40,837 nt of DNA from Kiritimatiellia bacterium (lineage in GTDB: Bacteria; Verrucomicrobiota; Kiritimatiellia; RFP12; JAAYLN01). Shown here in pieces: positions 23,189 to 31,959 of the stretch. The notes under the pieces were generated by a model that saw only the letters and a program-made list of their open reading frames with translations, was not told the DNA's origin and did not search any database. Numbering within the stretch: position 1 is the stretch's first letter; every line of letters starts with the position of its first letter. The stretch spans positions 1 through 40,837 of the forward strand of contig JAGCUY010000046.1 of the NCBI GenBank assembly GCA_017962605.1, in the 5' to 3' direction. Made by a program: the position numbers and the translations under genes.

Positions 23189-23278
23189 CGCCGCGAGTAC
23201 GCGGCGGGACCGAACGACCGCGGCAAGAACTGCGGCAAATATGCCGCAAGAGCGAGGATTTTTCAGTGCGCTCTTTTT
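23189..23278 (+). terminator. Three hairpins, the last terminator-like, after the STAND/HEPN pair
   Basis: Hairpin 1: CGCCGCG-AGTA-CGCGGCG (23189-23206). Hairpin 2: TGCGGCA-AATA-TGCCGCA (23231-23248). Hairpin 3: AAGAGCG (23248-23254) with CGCTCTT (23269-23275) followed by more T, a plausible rho-independent terminator. The order suggests the end of the cargo transcript. Arms are perfect in all three. Confidence 0.55.
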
Positions 23279-23478
23279 CACTTACAAAGGCTGGACAAGA
23301 AGTATTGCGCATTATTGGTGTCCCTAATGCGTCACCGAAAGATGTTCATGCGGTTGCTGACTATTTATGTGATAATTCGCTTGCCGATGGCCAAACTTCT
23401 GTTGTGCGAGTCCCAGTTGATTCATCTATTGACAATTGGGAATGGGAACGAGGTTCACGGCTAGCGTGTTTCTCATGA
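23266..23478 (+). CDS. Doubtful small ORF or gene remnant
   Basis: 70 codons, starting inside the third hairpin (MRSFSLTKAGQEVLRIIG). No clear ribosome-binding site and no recognised family. The acidic, tryptophan-containing end (SSIDNWEWERGSR) could be a remnant of a larger protein. Directly after it, ATGATAAAAGGACTTGG (from 23478) weakly recalls the hsdS tail motif. Apart from this and the hairpins, the 400 bases between the HEPN-like gene and rhuM hold nothing I recognise. Confidence 0.25.
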   Translation: MRSFSLTKAGQEVLRIIGVPNASPKDVHAVADYLCDNSLADGQTSVVRVPVDSSIDNWEWERGSRLACFS

Positions 23479-23527
23479 TAAAAGGACTTGGAGAATTCAT
23501 AAACAACAATGGCAAGGAGTGTAGCAA

Positions 23528-24586
23528 ATGACCGATAACGGCAACGATAGGAACGAGGAAATGCCAGTTGTGCTTTATTCCTCGCCCGATGGCAAGGTGA
23601 CTGTAAATGCTCTTGTCAAAGACGAGACGCTTTGGATGACGCAGCTTGGAATGGCAATGTTGTTTGAGGTTGACAAATCATCAATCAGCCGCCACCTCAA
23701 GAATATCTTCTCAGAAGGGGAGCTAACAGAAGAAGTGGTTGTTGCAAAATTTGCAACAACCACATTGCACGGTGCGATAGATGGCAAGACACAAAGCCAT
23801 TTGGTAAATTACTACAACTTAGATGCCATAATCGCTGTTGGCTATCGCGTCAATTCGCGTCGGGCGACCCAATTTCGGATATGGGCGACGAGTGTCCTAA
23901 AGGAATACATCATCAAGGGCTTTGCCCTTGACGACAATCGCCTTAAGAAAGGCGGGAATCCTTTCGGGCAAGATTACTTCCGCGAGCTTCTTGAACGAAT
24001 TCGCTCCATTCGGGCGAGTGAGCGTCGTATCTGGCAGCAGATTACCGACATATTCGCCGAGTGCTCGATTGACTATGACAGGAACTCGCCCATTACGCGC
24101 GACTTCTATGCTATGGTGCAAAACAAGTTCCACTATGCGATAACCGGCAAGACAGCCGCCGAGATTGTCTTCGACAATGCCGACCACACAAAGGCGAACA
24201 TGGGTCTCACTACCTGGGACAACGCCCCCAACGGGCGCATCCTCAAGAGCGATGTCACCATAGCAAAGAACTATCTGACGATTCCGAAGATTCGCCAGCT
24301 TGAACGCACCGTGACCGGCTTCTTTGACTACATTGAGGGGTTGGTCGAACGCGGGAACACATTCACCATGGAAGCGTTTGCAAAATCCGTCAACGCCTTT
24401 CTTGAGTTCAACCAATACAAGGTGCTCGAGGGCTATGGGCGTGTAAGCCGCCAGGCGGCGGACAACAAGGCCGGAATTGAATACGACCAGTTCAACAGAA
24501 CTCAAAAGATCATTTCCGACTTTGACCGCGAAGTCAAACGACTTCTCGACGGCGATAAACCAAATAGCGGCAAGAGCGGTAAATAA
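23528..24586 (+). CDS. rhuM: RhuM family protein
   Basis: 352 residues matching the virulence RhuM family: the N-terminal VVLYSSPDGKVTVNALVKDETLWMTQ, then SSISRHLKNIFSEGEL, VNYYNLDAIIAVGYRVNSRRATQFRIWAT in pieces, and DFYAMVQNKFHYAITGKTAAE. The N-terminal part resembles Bro/KilA-type DNA-binding modules. The role is unknown, but rhuM genes are very often found within type I restriction loci beside hsdR. AAGGAG lies eight bases before the ATG. GC content returns to that of the hsd genes here, so this belongs to the original locus and not to the cargo. Confidence 0.92.
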   Translation: MTDNGNDRNEEMPVVLYSSPDGKVTVNALVKDETLWMTQLGMAMLFEVDKSSISRHLKNIFSEGELTEEVVVAKFATTTLHGAIDGKTQSHLVNYYNLDAIIAVGYRVNSRRATQFRIWATSVLKEYIIKGFALDDNRLKKGGNPFGQDYFRELLERIRSIRASERRIWQQITDIFAECSIDYDRNSPITRDFYAMVQNKFHYAITGKTAAEIVFDNADHTKANMGLTTWDNAPNGRILKSDVTIAKNYLTIPKIRQLERTVTGFFDYIEGLVERGNTFTMEAFAKSVNAFLEFNQYKVLEGYGRVSRQAADNKAGIEYDQFNRTQKIISDFDREVKRLLDGDKPNSGKSGK

Positions 24587-24597
24587 GAGGGCGCACA

Positions 24598-27540
24598 ATG
24601 AATTCCTTCAACGAGGCAAACACAATACAGGCTATGCTTTATGAGGCGGCGGCTCTGAATGGCTGGACGCCCATGGAGCCGTCGCAGGTCCCGAACAAAA
24701 ACAATCGCGGACTTCCGCTTGTCGCCGACTGGCTCAAGGAGGCGCTCCTGCTTCTCAACAAGGACAAGGGAATGACTTCGGCGCAGGCAGACGAAGTCAT
24801 CCGGCAGGTTCAGGACCTCTACCAGGGTCTGGTCAATCCGGCCGACCTTGTGGAGCGGAACAAGCTTCTGCGCGAACGGATATTCCGCACCAACTCATTC
24901 CCGTGCGGGCCGGACAACATGCCGACTGCGATTTCGTTCTTCGATCTCGCCAATCCCAAGAACAACCGATGCGTCGCCGTCCGCGAATGGACCTACCACC
25001 CCCACGGACGGTTTGACGGCGGGGCTAGCCGCTTCGACATCGCCTTCTTCATCAATGGCTTCCCTGTGGTGCTGTGCGAGACGAAGACGCCCGTGCGCCC
25101 GGCAATCAGCTGGGCGGATGGCGCAGGTGACATCCTTGACTATGAAAAGAGCGCGCCGCAGGCCTTCATCTCGAATGTGTTCAACATCGCGACGGAAGGC
25201 AAGTTGTTCCGCTATGGCGGGCTTGGCGCGCCGCTCGACAAGTGGGGGCCGTGGTTTGCGGGCTGCGTGCGCCGCGAAGGGACCCTCGACGACGTGAAGC
25301 AGAGCTTTCTGGCGATGGTCACGCCAGATGTCGTGCTTGACATCTATCGCAACTTCACGATCTACCGCCCGAACAAGCGCAACACGGGCCTCATCAAAAT
25401 CGTCTGCCGATACCAGCAGTACGAAGGCACGAACGCCATCGTGAGGCGTTGCATTGAAGGCCATGTGAAAAAGGGCCTCATCTGGCATTTCCAAGGGTCC
25501 GGCAAATCGTACCTGATGCTCTTTGCCGCGCATAAGCTACGGCACGAGGTGGCGCTGAAGTCGCCGACGATAGTGATCGTCGACGACCGCATCGACCTTG
25601 AAGAGCAGATCACGGGGGACTTTCTCGGCGCGGAAGTCGAAAACGTCACGGGGGCCGGCAGCAAGAAGGAACTTGAGGATTTCTTCAGGACCAAGCAGAG
25701 GAAGATACTCATCACGACGATCTTCAAGTTCGGCGAGGTGAAAAAGTGCCTGGACAATCGCGAGAACATCATCGTGCTTGTCGACGAGGCCCACCGGACG
25801 CAGGATGGCGATCTCGGACGGAAAATGCGCAAGGCCCTGCCGAACGCCTTCTTCTTCGGGCTGACGGGCACGCCCATCAACCGCTACGAGCACAACACGT
25901 TCCAGACTTTCGGCGCGCCGGAGGACAAAAACGGGTACATGAGCAAGTATTCGTTCCAGGACTCCATCAATGATGGCGCGACGCTCCCGCTCAAGTTCCA
26001 GACGACGCCAGTCGAACTGCACATCGACAAGGAGACGCTCAACCGCGAATTCGAGCAGATGACCGACCAGATTACGGACGAGGAGCGCAACAGCCTCGTA
26101 AAGAAGACCAGCGCCGAAGCGCTCTTCACTTCGCTGAAACGGATACGCAAAGTCTGCGAGCACATCGTCGAACACTACAGGCGGCAGATCGAACCCACGC
26201 ACATGAAGTGCCAGGTTGTCGTCTTCAACCGCGCGAACTGCGTTGCCTACAAGAAGGAGATCGACACGCTTCTAGGCACAACGGATGCCACGGCCATCGT
26301 GATGGACTGCGGTGCCGAGAAAAAGGACGAATATTCCGAATACTACCTCACCCGCGATGAGCAGAACCATTTGCTTGACCGCTTCCGGGACCGCCTCGAC
26401 CCGCTCAAGTTCGTCATTGTCACCTCCAAGCTTCTGACGGGGTTCGATGCGCCGATACTGCAGTGCATGTATCTGGACAAGCCGATGAAGAACCACACGC
26501 TCCTTCAGGCGATCTGCCGGACGAACCGCGTCTTCGGCGACGACAAGACAAACGGGCTGATCGTCGATTACGTCGGCGTGTTCGACGATGTGGCGAAGGC
26601 ACTTCAGTTCGATGACGAGAAGATGAGGAGCGTCATCGAGAACATCGCCGAAATCAAGGCCATGCTTCCGGCGCTCGTCAAGGATTGCCTGGCGTTCTTC
26701 CCCGGGGTCGATCGTTCGCTTGGTGGCTATGACGGGCTTAGGGAGGCACAGTCACGGCTGGACACCGACCAGCGGAAGGACGGTTTCGCCGAGGCGTATG
26801 GTGTCCTGCACCGCGCCTGGGAGATTCTCTCGCCCGACCCGATCCTTGAAATCTACCAAGACGACTACACATGGCTTTCGCAGGTTTACGAGAGCATTCG
26901 CAAGGTCGTCATTTCCGGAAGCCTCCTGTGGAAGGTGCTTGGCGCGAAGACCATTGAGCTGATCCACCGCAACGTGACAAAGGTGGACATCGGCTCGACG
27001 CTTGAGGAGCTCGTGATCAACTCGGCCGTCATCGAGGCGGCGATTACCGAGGCTGACGCGGAACATCGCGCAAACGAAGTGGTAAGACTCCTCCATGCAC
27101 GGCTTGGAAAGCATGCGTCGAACCCGAAGTTCAAGAAGATCGCCGACAAGGTCGAGGAACTCAAAGAGAAGATGAGGCAGAACCTCATCACCTCCATAGA
27201 GTTCCTGAAGCAGCTTCTTGTCGCCGCGAGAGAACTTCTCGCCGCCGAGAAGGAAGTCTTGCCGGAAGACAACAGGGCGAAAGCCAAGGCGGCGCTCACG
27301 GCGCTTTTCGAGACTGTCAAAAAGGAGAGCGGAAAGAGGAACCTGATTGTCGAGAACATCGTCAGCGACATTGACGACCAGGTCGTTCGCGTGATCCGCA
27401 CCTTCAATGACGCCTTCTCTACCGTCGCCGGCAAGCGCGAAGTGCGGCAGCTCCTCCGGTCGATACTATGGGTTCGCTATCAGATTAAGGACAACGAAGT
27501 GTTCGAAAAGGCCTACAGCTACGTCGAGCAGTATTACTGA
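24598..27540 (+). CDS. hsdR: Type I restriction endonuclease subunit R
   Basis: 980 residues, full length for the family. The N-terminal nuclease domain has RFDIAFFINGFPVVLCETKTP in two pieces: D147 and E161-x-K163 of the PD-(D/E)xK site. The motor has Walker A GSGKS (300-304), DEAH (396-399), LTGTP and the motif VI-like QAICRTNR. The C-terminal part is a helical HsdM-binding domain. HsdR translocates DNA and cleaves unmodified DNA when joined to M and S. All key motifs are intact. It starts 11 bases after rhuM and is co-transcribed with it. Since HsdS is truncated, restriction activity may be impaired or altered. Confidence 0.96.
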   Translation: MNSFNEANTIQAMLYEAAALNGWTPMEPSQVPNKNNRGLPLVADWLKEALLLLNKDKGMTSAQADEVIRQVQDLYQGLVNPADLVERNKLLRERIFRTNSFPCGPDNMPTAISFFDLANPKNNRCVAVREWTYHPHGRFDGGASRFDIAFFINGFPVVLCETKTPVRPAISWADGAGDILDYEKSAPQAFISNVFNIATEGKLFRYGGLGAPLDKWGPWFAGCVRREGTLDDVKQSFLAMVTPDVVLDIYRNFTIYRPNKRNTGLIKIVCRYQQYEGTNAIVRRCIEGHVKKGLIWHFQGSGKSYLMLFAAHKLRHEVALKSPTIVIVDDRIDLEEQITGDFLGAEVENVTGAGSKKELEDFFRTKQRKILITTIFKFGEVKKCLDNRENIIVLVDEAHRTQDGDLGRKMRKALPNAFFFGLTGTPINRYEHNTFQTFGAPEDKNGYMSKYSFQDSINDGATLPLKFQTTPVELHIDKETLNREFEQMTDQITDEERNSLVKKTSAEALFTSLKRIRKVCEHIVEHYRRQIEPTHMKCQVVVFNRANCVAYKKEIDTLLGTTDATAIVMDCGAEKKDEYSEYYLTRDEQNHLLDRFRDRLDPLKFVIVTSKLLTGFDAPILQCMYLDKPMKNHTLLQAICRTNRVFGDDKTNGLIVDYVGVFDDVAKALQFDDEKMRSVIENIAEIKAMLPALVKDCLAFFPGVDRSLGGYDGLREAQSRLDTDQRKDGFAEAYGVLHRAWEILSPDPILEIYQDDYTWLSQVYESIRKVVISGSLLWKVLGAKTIELIHRNVTKVDIGSTLEELVINSAVIEAAITEADAEHRANEVVRLLHARLGKHASNPKFKKIADKVEELKEKMRQNLITSIEFLKQLLVAARELLAAEKEVLPEDNRAKAKAALTALFETVKKESGKRNLIVENIVSDIDDQVVRVIRTFNDAFSTVAGKREVRQLLRSILWVRYQIKDNEVFEKAYSYVEQYY

Positions 27541-27602
27541 CCGCACCGAAGCCTTTTTAGATTTGGTGACGGACACCACCAGTTTACGAAAAAGGAACAA
27601 CC

Positions 27603-28370
27603 ATGGGATACAACACTAAGTTTGAGGGGCAATTCCAACTTGATCGTCCATTGGACGACGATATCTACTACGAATTGGAAGGTCTGGACGGTCCATTCTC
27701 TGAAAGAGACGGATACCCCAGCCAATGGTGCCAGTGGCGAGTCGGCGACGATTGGCAGTCCATCGTATGGAATGGCGGTGAGAAGTTTTACGGTTACATC
27801 GGGTGGATACGATACATCAACAACAAGTATCTGAAGCCGAAAGAGTATGTCCTCAACGGCACTGTGGCATTCCAAGGCGAAGAACTGAAGGATTCCGGCA
27901 AGATAGTCGCGACTAATGGCAAGATCGAGGTTTTCTGGAACTACGATGATCTGAAGCTTTCCAATTATGACAGAAAATCCAAGTGCAAGTGCCACATCCC
28001 TGCACAACAGGGTGTTCATTGGATTGACGAAGCTCGACGCATTTTCTGCGATGTTGGCGATTCGCTATGGATGGATGCCGAAGATGAAGACTCCGAACAG
28101 AACAAATTGTTCGGAATAACGATTGGCAATCCAAAGGCGTTAGCGGTCTTTGTTGATATTTCCGCAGCGGAGGGGACGGACAGAGATTGGCTTAGATGGG
28201 ATGCTGACGGTTCCCCTCCAAGCCGCGTCCGCGTCATGTCGCTCGACATGCTTTTTCCACTTATTGCTGAGGAGCACGGGGCAAGGGCTAGGCTGACGCA
28301 GATTGTGGCTGCGGCAAAACGGCAGAACCGCTGTCACGACACCCTGTGGCATTTACCGACAAAAGGATAG
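27603..28370 (+). CDS. Conserved hypothetical protein of the MGYxTxFxGxFxLDxPL type
   Basis: 255 residues. The N-terminus (MGYNTKFEGQFQLDRPLDDD), then PSQWCQWRVGDD, WNGGEKFYGYIGWIRYI and YVLNGTVAFQGEELKDSGKI, match from memory a widespread uncharacterised family found near phage and defence genes. Here the segment between PLDDD and PSQWCQW is shorter than I recall. The C-terminal half (from about 140) is not recognised. AAGGA lies before the ATG. It follows hsdR after 62 bases and closes the defence island. Function unknown. Confidence 0.65.
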   Translation: MGYNTKFEGQFQLDRPLDDDIYYELEGLDGPFSERDGYPSQWCQWRVGDDWQSIVWNGGEKFYGYIGWIRYINNKYLKPKEYVLNGTVAFQGEELKDSGKIVATNGKIEVFWNYDDLKLSNYDRKSKCKCHIPAQQGVHWIDEARRIFCDVGDSLWMDAEDEDSEQNKLFGITIGNPKALAVFVDISAAEGTDRDWLRWDADGSPPSRVRVMSLDMLFPLIAEEHGARARLTQIVAAAKRQNRCHDTLWHLPTKG

Positions 28371-28881
28371 ATATCCCAATAATACCGGAATCATAATTCA
28401 GGTTTCGCGCTTAGGGGCTACATTGAAAAGACAGAAACCGGCACAGAGGACATAATCGCAAAGTGCATCGACTGTGGCATGCCATCACAAGAAGCCCCCT
28501 CTTCGACCACCAGGCCCCGCCCCAGTTCCTGGCAAATCCAACCTGCAATCCTGCACGATGTGGCTCTTTTTCGCATCAACCCCATTGACCGAATGAGTGG
28601 AAGATGGTAGAGTGGTGCAGTTTAACATCGCGGCCTACGCCGCAGGGAAGAAGACGGGCGTTTAGTCCAACCGATTGGGAGGCTTGACAAGATGGAAAGG
28701 ACGACGGATTCCTTCAATAGGGCCATGCGCGGCGGCGGACATGTCGCGCCCTTCATGGGCGCGGCAATTGACACGCAAGCGGCGGAGATGCCACGCAGAT
28801 GGATACGGCGCTAGAAGGCCCGCTGACCCACTCGTCCCTGTCAGTGGATATAACGACATGCCAGTGCCGCAGACAAAATGC
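28371..28881. other. Gene-free stretch at the end of the defence island
   Basis: About 510 bases with no convincing gene. One open frame without a start (about 28401-28610; RGYIEKTETGTEDIIAKC) could be a coding remnant. No terminator, tRNA or attachment-site repeat was seen. Confidence 0.45.
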
Positions 28882-29253
28882 CTACCTGGCTTCCTGAATC
28901 TTCCTCACAAGCTCCGCGCGGATTTTCTCGATTTCCACGCTGGCTTCCTCCATGACTTTGTTGAACGCCTCAGACGGATTCCCCGCGGGATTGTTCGTGC
29001 ATCCGTTCAGTCTTGCCACGTCGTTCGACCTTGAAACTCGCCAAAACTCCTTTTCCGCCTTCTTCAAATATTCATTGTGAAGAATCTTTTCCTTGAAGGC
29101 ATAGTCACTTTCAAGAGAGTCAAGCCGCCTTTTATGGCTTTCCACATCCCTCGCCGCGCAACTGTTTATCCATGCGCCTACTGAGCCAAGCAAGGACAAT
29201 AGCAGCAGAATCGTCACAAACCTCGATCCATCGTCGTTCCAGTCCATCTTCAT
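28882..29253 (-). CDS. Small single-span membrane protein with coiled coil
   Basis: 123 residues. One N-terminal hydrophobic span (about 13-31, VTILLLLSLLGSVGAWINS), followed by a Cys and a long charged helix (RDVESHKRRLDSLESDYAF..., EEASVEIEKIRAELVRKIQEAR). INSC does not fit the usual lipobox well, so a plain anchor is more likely than a lipoprotein. No family recognised. It is divergent from the Sel1-repeat gene. A poor promoter (TTGAGA near 29286 on the minus strand) lies upstream. Confidence 0.5.
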   Translation of the reverse strand: MKMDWNDDGSRFVTILLLLSLLGSVGAWINSCAARDVESHKRRLDSLESDYAFKEKILHNEYLKKAEKEFWRVSRSNDVARLNGCTNNPAGNPSEAFNKVMEEASVEIEKIRAELVRKIQEAR

Positions 29254-29383
29254 ACCACACCCTATGAAAACATCTTACCACAATCTCAAGGCAACCGCAA
29301 GGGCTCCAGCAATGAAAACTCATTATCACATCCTCTCCCTCGTTGCGCTGGCGGCCGCGCACTGACTTTTTTCCGCGTTCCCC

Positions 29384-29412
29384 TTGAAACAAGCGCTTGC
29401 ATTTGATATGCT
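29384..29412 (+). promoter_or_regulatory. Promoter of the Sel1-repeat gene (TTGAAA-N17-TATGCT)
   Basis: TTGAAA at 29384-29389, 17-base spacer containing AAGCGCTT (palindromic), TATGCT at 29407-29412. The leader to the start at 29549 would be about 130 bases. The rest of 29254-29548 shows nothing else. Confidence 0.5.
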
Positions 29413-29548
29413 TATTTCCAAGCAAAGACCCTAAAATCCGGGATGGCGTTCAAAACAGAATTTGGAGTGAGGTAAACCTAGATGGCGGCCTTGCCGCCGG
29501 CATGAACGAAGAACCGTGGAAACAGGTTAGTGCGAAAGGAACATACTA

Positions 29549-31621
29549 ATGGGATATAGCCACTGGGACAGCGAGGGTTGGCAAAAGGCCACAATGAGGT
29601 GGATACTCAATGCCAACAATCGAGCTGCCGAAATGGGGTTTCCAGAAGCCCAAAACGAAATGGGGGTCCGTTGTTTTGTTGGTGAATATGTCGAGAAGAA
29701 TCGTGCATCCGCCCTGGACTGGTTCGGTAAGGCCGCCGCACAGGGAAACGCCGATGCATGCTACAATCTCGGGATTTGCCATGCCTACGGCAAGCAAAAC
29801 GAGATCAATATCTCCGTGGCGGTTGATTATTTCAAATGGGCTGCGAATCTCGGATGTCTTGAAGCGGCATCGATTCTCGCGGAGTCCTATGTTCATGGAA
29901 GGTTGACCGGAGTGGCTGCCCAGGAAGCCGTCAAATGGTTTCGAATGCTGTGCCTGCGTAATCCCAAGGCGCAGGAATTCAAAAGACCTGTTTCACAAGA
30001 ATGCCAGGATGATCCGGAGCGCTCCAGGGGAGTCTGCGATTGGCTTGATATCGCCGCTGATGCCGGCGTGAAGGAGGCTCAATATTTCAAGGCGCGGTTT
30101 GTCTATGATTCCGTAAGCTACCAGCGGACATTTAATATAAGTGCGAGCCTTTCTGACCATTTTGACCAAAGCGCGCATCAGGCAGTTGCTCTGTTCCGCT
30201 CTTCAAGTGAGAGCGGTTTTCTACCGTCAGTCACATGCCTGGGGGATTGCTACAGGACAGCATTCGGGGTCGAGAAAAACATTCCTGAGGCCCTTCGGCT
30301 ATATGGTCTAGCGGCCGATAAGGGATACGCGCCAGCGAAAAACGCTTTGGCAGACATCTATTTCCAAGGTGTTGATTGCGAAAAGGATTTGTCCAAGGCC
30401 ATTGGGCTATATGAGGAGGCCGCCGCGCAAGGCAATGCAAACGCGCAGTATTCGCTTGGAATGTGCTATTTCACCGGCGATGGAGTGGAAAAGGACATTG
30501 GAAAGGCATGGATGCTTTTGACACGGGCGGCGCATGGCAGGGTGGAGAGAGCCTACGAACCACACCAAGTCGTCGAGGATCTTGTGACGCCGCAGGAGAG
30601 GGCGAAATGGGATGAAGGCCGCCGGATGAACCCGTTTTCGCGTCAATATTCCCTTGAAGAGTTGCGGAAATGGATGTACAACAATAATTATCCGAGTGGT
30701 TTCGTGGCACCTTATTCGCGGGATTATGACTGGCGGAAGATTCTGGTGGACCTTGGAAATGCCAAGGCGCTTTGCGACATTGGCGTTGATCTCATCGAGA
30801 ATCCGACCAGCGATGGCGATTGGAACCGAGCTTTTGGATTGTTCACGAAGGCCGCAGACCTCGGGGAACCTTCGGCGTTCTTCAACATCGGAAAGTGTCT
30901 TATGGAGGGCATAGGCGCCGAAGTCGACAAGGCCCGGGCGCTGACATGGCTTGAAAAAGCCTGCGCCTCCGGATACAAGAGCATTCAACCCCTTCTGGCC
31001 GACTGCTATTGCGACGGAATCGGATGCGATGTCGATGTCGAAAGGGCAATCGCCTTCTACAAGCAGAACTTGATGAAGCTTGACGAGCGGCCAAAACAGG
31101 CCTTTCTCGGAGTTAGATGCAATCAGGTGGAAAACGGCAGTGTCATATACCATTTTTCCCCAAAGGAGAGGTGGATTGAACTCATGGCAGGAGTGGGTGA
31201 TGCCGAATCCCAGTATGACATGGGATGGCGACTTACCTACGACTTGAATCAGGTGCAAGGGGGGGAGAAATGCCAGGAGGCATTATCGTGGTTTCGCAAA
31301 GCGGCAGAGCAGGGCCATGCGGAGGCGGAGAATCGTTTGGGCGAATGTTACCGCGACGGACAAGGTATCGCCCCGGACATGTCGGAGGCAATTCGCTGGT
31401 TCGAAAGGGCTGCCGAACAAAACAACCCTGATGCCCTTTTCAATCTTGGATCCCTTTACTATGACGGCAATGGCGTGAAGCGGGATTGGGGAAAGGCAAG
31501 GGAGCTTTTTAACCGTGCCGTGGAAGCGGACAAGCATGGCTGGCCCAATCGGGTCGGAGAAAAGGCCAGAAATTGTCTGCGCGACATGGACGAGACGGCG
31601 AGCGGATCGCGAACGAGCTGA
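29549..31621 (+). CDS. Sel1-like tetratricopeptide repeat protein
   Basis: 690 residues made largely of Sel1-like repeats (about 36 residues each, pattern A-x-x-x-L-G-x-C-Y-x-x-G-x-G-V-x-K-D-x-x-K-A-x-x-W-x-x-K-A-A-x-Q-G). Clear copies: around 45-100, 195-345, 430-510 and 580-680. Between blocks are non-repeat insertions (about 120-200 and 345-430). There is no signal peptide, so it is probably a cytoplasmic scaffold for protein-protein contacts. Partners cannot be inferred. AAAGGA is eight bases before the ATG. It lies at the edge of the defence island but shows the GC content of the core genes. Confidence 0.9.
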   Translation: MGYSHWDSEGWQKATMRWILNANNRAAEMGFPEAQNEMGVRCFVGEYVEKNRASALDWFGKAAAQGNADACYNLGICHAYGKQNEINISVAVDYFKWAANLGCLEAASILAESYVHGRLTGVAAQEAVKWFRMLCLRNPKAQEFKRPVSQECQDDPERSRGVCDWLDIAADAGVKEAQYFKARFVYDSVSYQRTFNISASLSDHFDQSAHQAVALFRSSSESGFLPSVTCLGDCYRTAFGVEKNIPEALRLYGLAADKGYAPAKNALADIYFQGVDCEKDLSKAIGLYEEAAAQGNANAQYSLGMCYFTGDGVEKDIGKAWMLLTRAAHGRVERAYEPHQVVEDLVTPQERAKWDEGRRMNPFSRQYSLEELRKWMYNNNYPSGFVAPYSRDYDWRKILVDLGNAKALCDIGVDLIENPTSDGDWNRAFGLFTKAADLGEPSAFFNIGKCLMEGIGAEVDKARALTWLEKACASGYKSIQPLLADCYCDGIGCDVDVERAIAFYKQNLMKLDERPKQAFLGVRCNQVENGSVIYHFSPKERWIELMAGVGDAESQYDMGWRLTYDLNQVQGGEKCQEALSWFRKAAEQGHAEAENRLGECYRDGQGIAPDMSEAIRWFERAAEQNNPDALFNLGSLYYDGNGVKRDWGKARELFNRAVEADKHGWPNRVGEKARNCLRDMDETASGSRTS

Positions 31622-31750
31622 ACGCCTGCGCCGCCGCGCCACTGTGTCGTGACCATCTCCCCATGCGGTGCGAGAATTTTATCTTCGAAGGCAAGGGTAT
31701 TCGGCTATGCCGAGATAGCGGAATGCTGAGCGGATGGCTGGTAGAACGAT

Positions 31751-31777
31751 AAAAAGAAACCGCCGGCGAACCGGCGG
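31751..31777 (-). terminator. Rho-independent terminator of the minus-strand small RNA
   Basis: On the minus strand: CCGCCGG-TTCG-CCGGCGG (31777-31760), a seven-base-pair stem with a stable UUCG loop, followed by TTTCTTTTT (31759-31751). On the plus strand there is no T-run, so it does not serve the Sel1 gene. Confidence 0.85.
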
Positions 31778-31856
31778 CGTTGTGGAGGTCGAACTCCTGA
31801 GTTTGGCCAACCCCATTCTGTTTCACAGGCTCCAGGTAGCCTCCGCAGCGAGGATG
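31751..31856 (-). ncRNA. Candidate small RNA of about 105 bases
   Basis: On the minus strand, a promoter (31863-31891) and a strong terminator (31751-31777) bracket about 105 bases with no reading frame. The transcript would form a series of short hairpins: CCTC..GAGG, GGCT-ACCTGG-AGCC, CTGT-GAA-ACAG, a TTGGCCAA palindrome, GGAG-TTCGAC-CTCC, then the terminator. It does not show the conserved cores of tRNA, tmRNA, SRP RNA or a 6S RNA that I can recognise. Convergent to the Sel1-repeat gene and divergent from the 65-residue membrane protein. Confidence 0.5.
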
Positions 31857-31862
31857 TTATTA

Positions 31863-31891
31863 ATTCAACCACAATCCGGAACTATTGTCAA
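31863..31891 (-). promoter_or_regulatory. Small-RNA promoter (TTGACA-N17-TTGAAT)
   Basis: On the minus strand: perfect TTGACA (31891-31886), 17-base spacer, TTGAAT (31868-31863). Identical in both hexamers and spacing to the mraZ promoter, which supports it as a real promoter class of this genome. Confidence 0.55.
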
Positions 31892-31924
31892 GAAAACGTG
31901 AATAACTGAAGGCGCGTGAATCGC

Positions 31925-31953
31925 TTGCTATTTCATGTGTGTTCCGCTAGAAT
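31925..31953 (+). promoter_or_regulatory. Promoter of the 65-residue membrane protein (TTGCTA-N17-TAGAAT)
   Basis: TTGCTA (31925-31930), 17-base spacer, TAGAAT (31948-31953), then six bases and the ATG at 31960. Transcription would begin at or next to the A of the start codon, giving a leaderless mRNA. Confidence 0.55.
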
Positions 31954-31959
31954 GGATTC

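Noticed and set aside
16461..23478. Prophage or transposon as the source of the AT-rich block
   Set aside because: No integrase, transposase, structural phage gene or terminal inverted repeat was seen at the borders; only the short hsdS tail copies mark them.
10032..28370. BREX or DISARM system
   Set aside because: No PglZ, BrxL, BrxC or DrmA/B-like gene is present; the set is that of a type I restriction locus with added genes.
28675..29034. 119-codon plus-strand frame
   Set aside because: Half of it overlaps the better-supported minus-strand membrane protein, and it has no recognisable domain or ribosome-binding site.
31780..31860. tRNA-like or tmRNA-like segment (GGAGTTCGACCTCC on the minus strand)
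   Set aside because: No acceptor stem, anticodon arm or tmRNA tag frame can be drawn around it.
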